From IMG/VR virus record IMGVR_UViG_3300010885_077336, positions 1 through 23,786 of that record: a DNA stretch of 23,786 bases. The stretch is one strand, 5' to 3'. The position numbers and the translations under genes are program-made. Positions 23,734 to 23,786 of the stretch are shown piece by piece. Every line of letters begins with the position of its first letter. Position 1 is the first letter of the stretch. The notes under the pieces were generated by a model. It searched no databases, was not told the origin of the DNA, and saw nothing but the letters and a program-made list of their open reading frames with translations. Source of the stretch: a virus.

Positions 23734-23786
23734 ATGGCACAGACATTCAATTTAACACCGTACTTTGACGACTTTGACGCAACCAA
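23734..23786 (+). CDS. Start of a tail/baseplate structural gene (partial)
   Basis: The ATG at 23734 with AAAGG upstream begins MAQTFNLTPYFDDFDAT and runs off the window end. The LxPYFDDFD opening is characteristic of a large structural protein found next to gp8 in aquatic T4-like phages. Only 17 full codons are visible, so the assignment is provisional. Confidence 0.65.
   Translation, partial: MAQTFNLTPYFDDFDAT

Noticed and set aside
1-23786. tRNA genes, insertion sequences, integrase or attachment sites
   Set aside because: I saw no cloverleaf-like segments, transposase or recombinase genes; intergenic gaps are short and occupied by promoters, terminators or the frameshift ORF.

Overview
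This window is a contiguous block of a T4-like myovirus (tailed phage) genome. Nearly every gene matches a T4 late-transcription, replication, neck or baseplate gene by sequence motifs and order. The baseplate genes are longer than in T4 (gp8, gp48) and a large hub protein carries its own wall-degrading domain, which recalls the marine and freshwater (cyanophage/pelagiphage-type) branch rather than coliphage T4. The AT-rich DNA and the peptidoglycan-cleaving hub fit a Gram-negative aquatic host, but nothing here identifies the host.

Layout. (1) 1-3468, plus strand: the end of an unknown gene, a 30-residue membrane peptide, a small terminator, then a glycosyltransferase, gp33 (late-transcription co-activator), gp59 (helicase loader), a small coiled-coil protein and gp32 (ssDNA-binding protein). 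gp32 has its own perfect sigma70 consensus promoter and an A-rich structured leader. The block ends in tandem hairpins with a strong UUCG terminator. (2) 7879-3467, minus strand: gp4 (head completion nuclease), an unassigned structural protein, a gp54-like tube initiator, gp26, a gp51-like tail-assembly chaperone, a holin-like membrane protein and a coiled-coil/glycine-zipper protein that could be the tape measure. (3) 7844-23786, plus strand: gp48, gp53, gp27-like hub, a 1068-residue gp5-like hub/spike, an unknown protein, a PAAR spike tip, a lectin-bearing adhesin, a glycine-rich adhesin, a possible fibre chaperone, gp25, gp6, gp7-like, gp8 and the start of another tail gene.

How it works together. 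Regions 2 and 3 encode most of the baseplate, from spike tip and hub through tube initiator and cap to wedge, plus putative receptor-binding proteins. Region 1 supplies recombination/replication factors and gp33, which would couple the clamp to late transcription. T4-type late promoter motifs (TATAAATA and relatives) occur at several gene boundaries, most clearly between the divergent gp4 and gp48 genes.

The strongest observation is a slippery heptamer T TTT TTC four codons before the gp26 stop. Its -1 frame runs into a 62-codon ORF that has no start codon or ribosome site of its own near its beginning. This suggests gp26 and a gp51-like extension are made by programmed -1 frameshifting, as in lambda G/GT. 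Other notable features are a SUEL-type galactose/rhamnose-binding lectin domain in an adhesin, an M15-peptidase-like domain lacking its metal ligands at the hub C-terminus, and a gp32 without its zinc cysteines.
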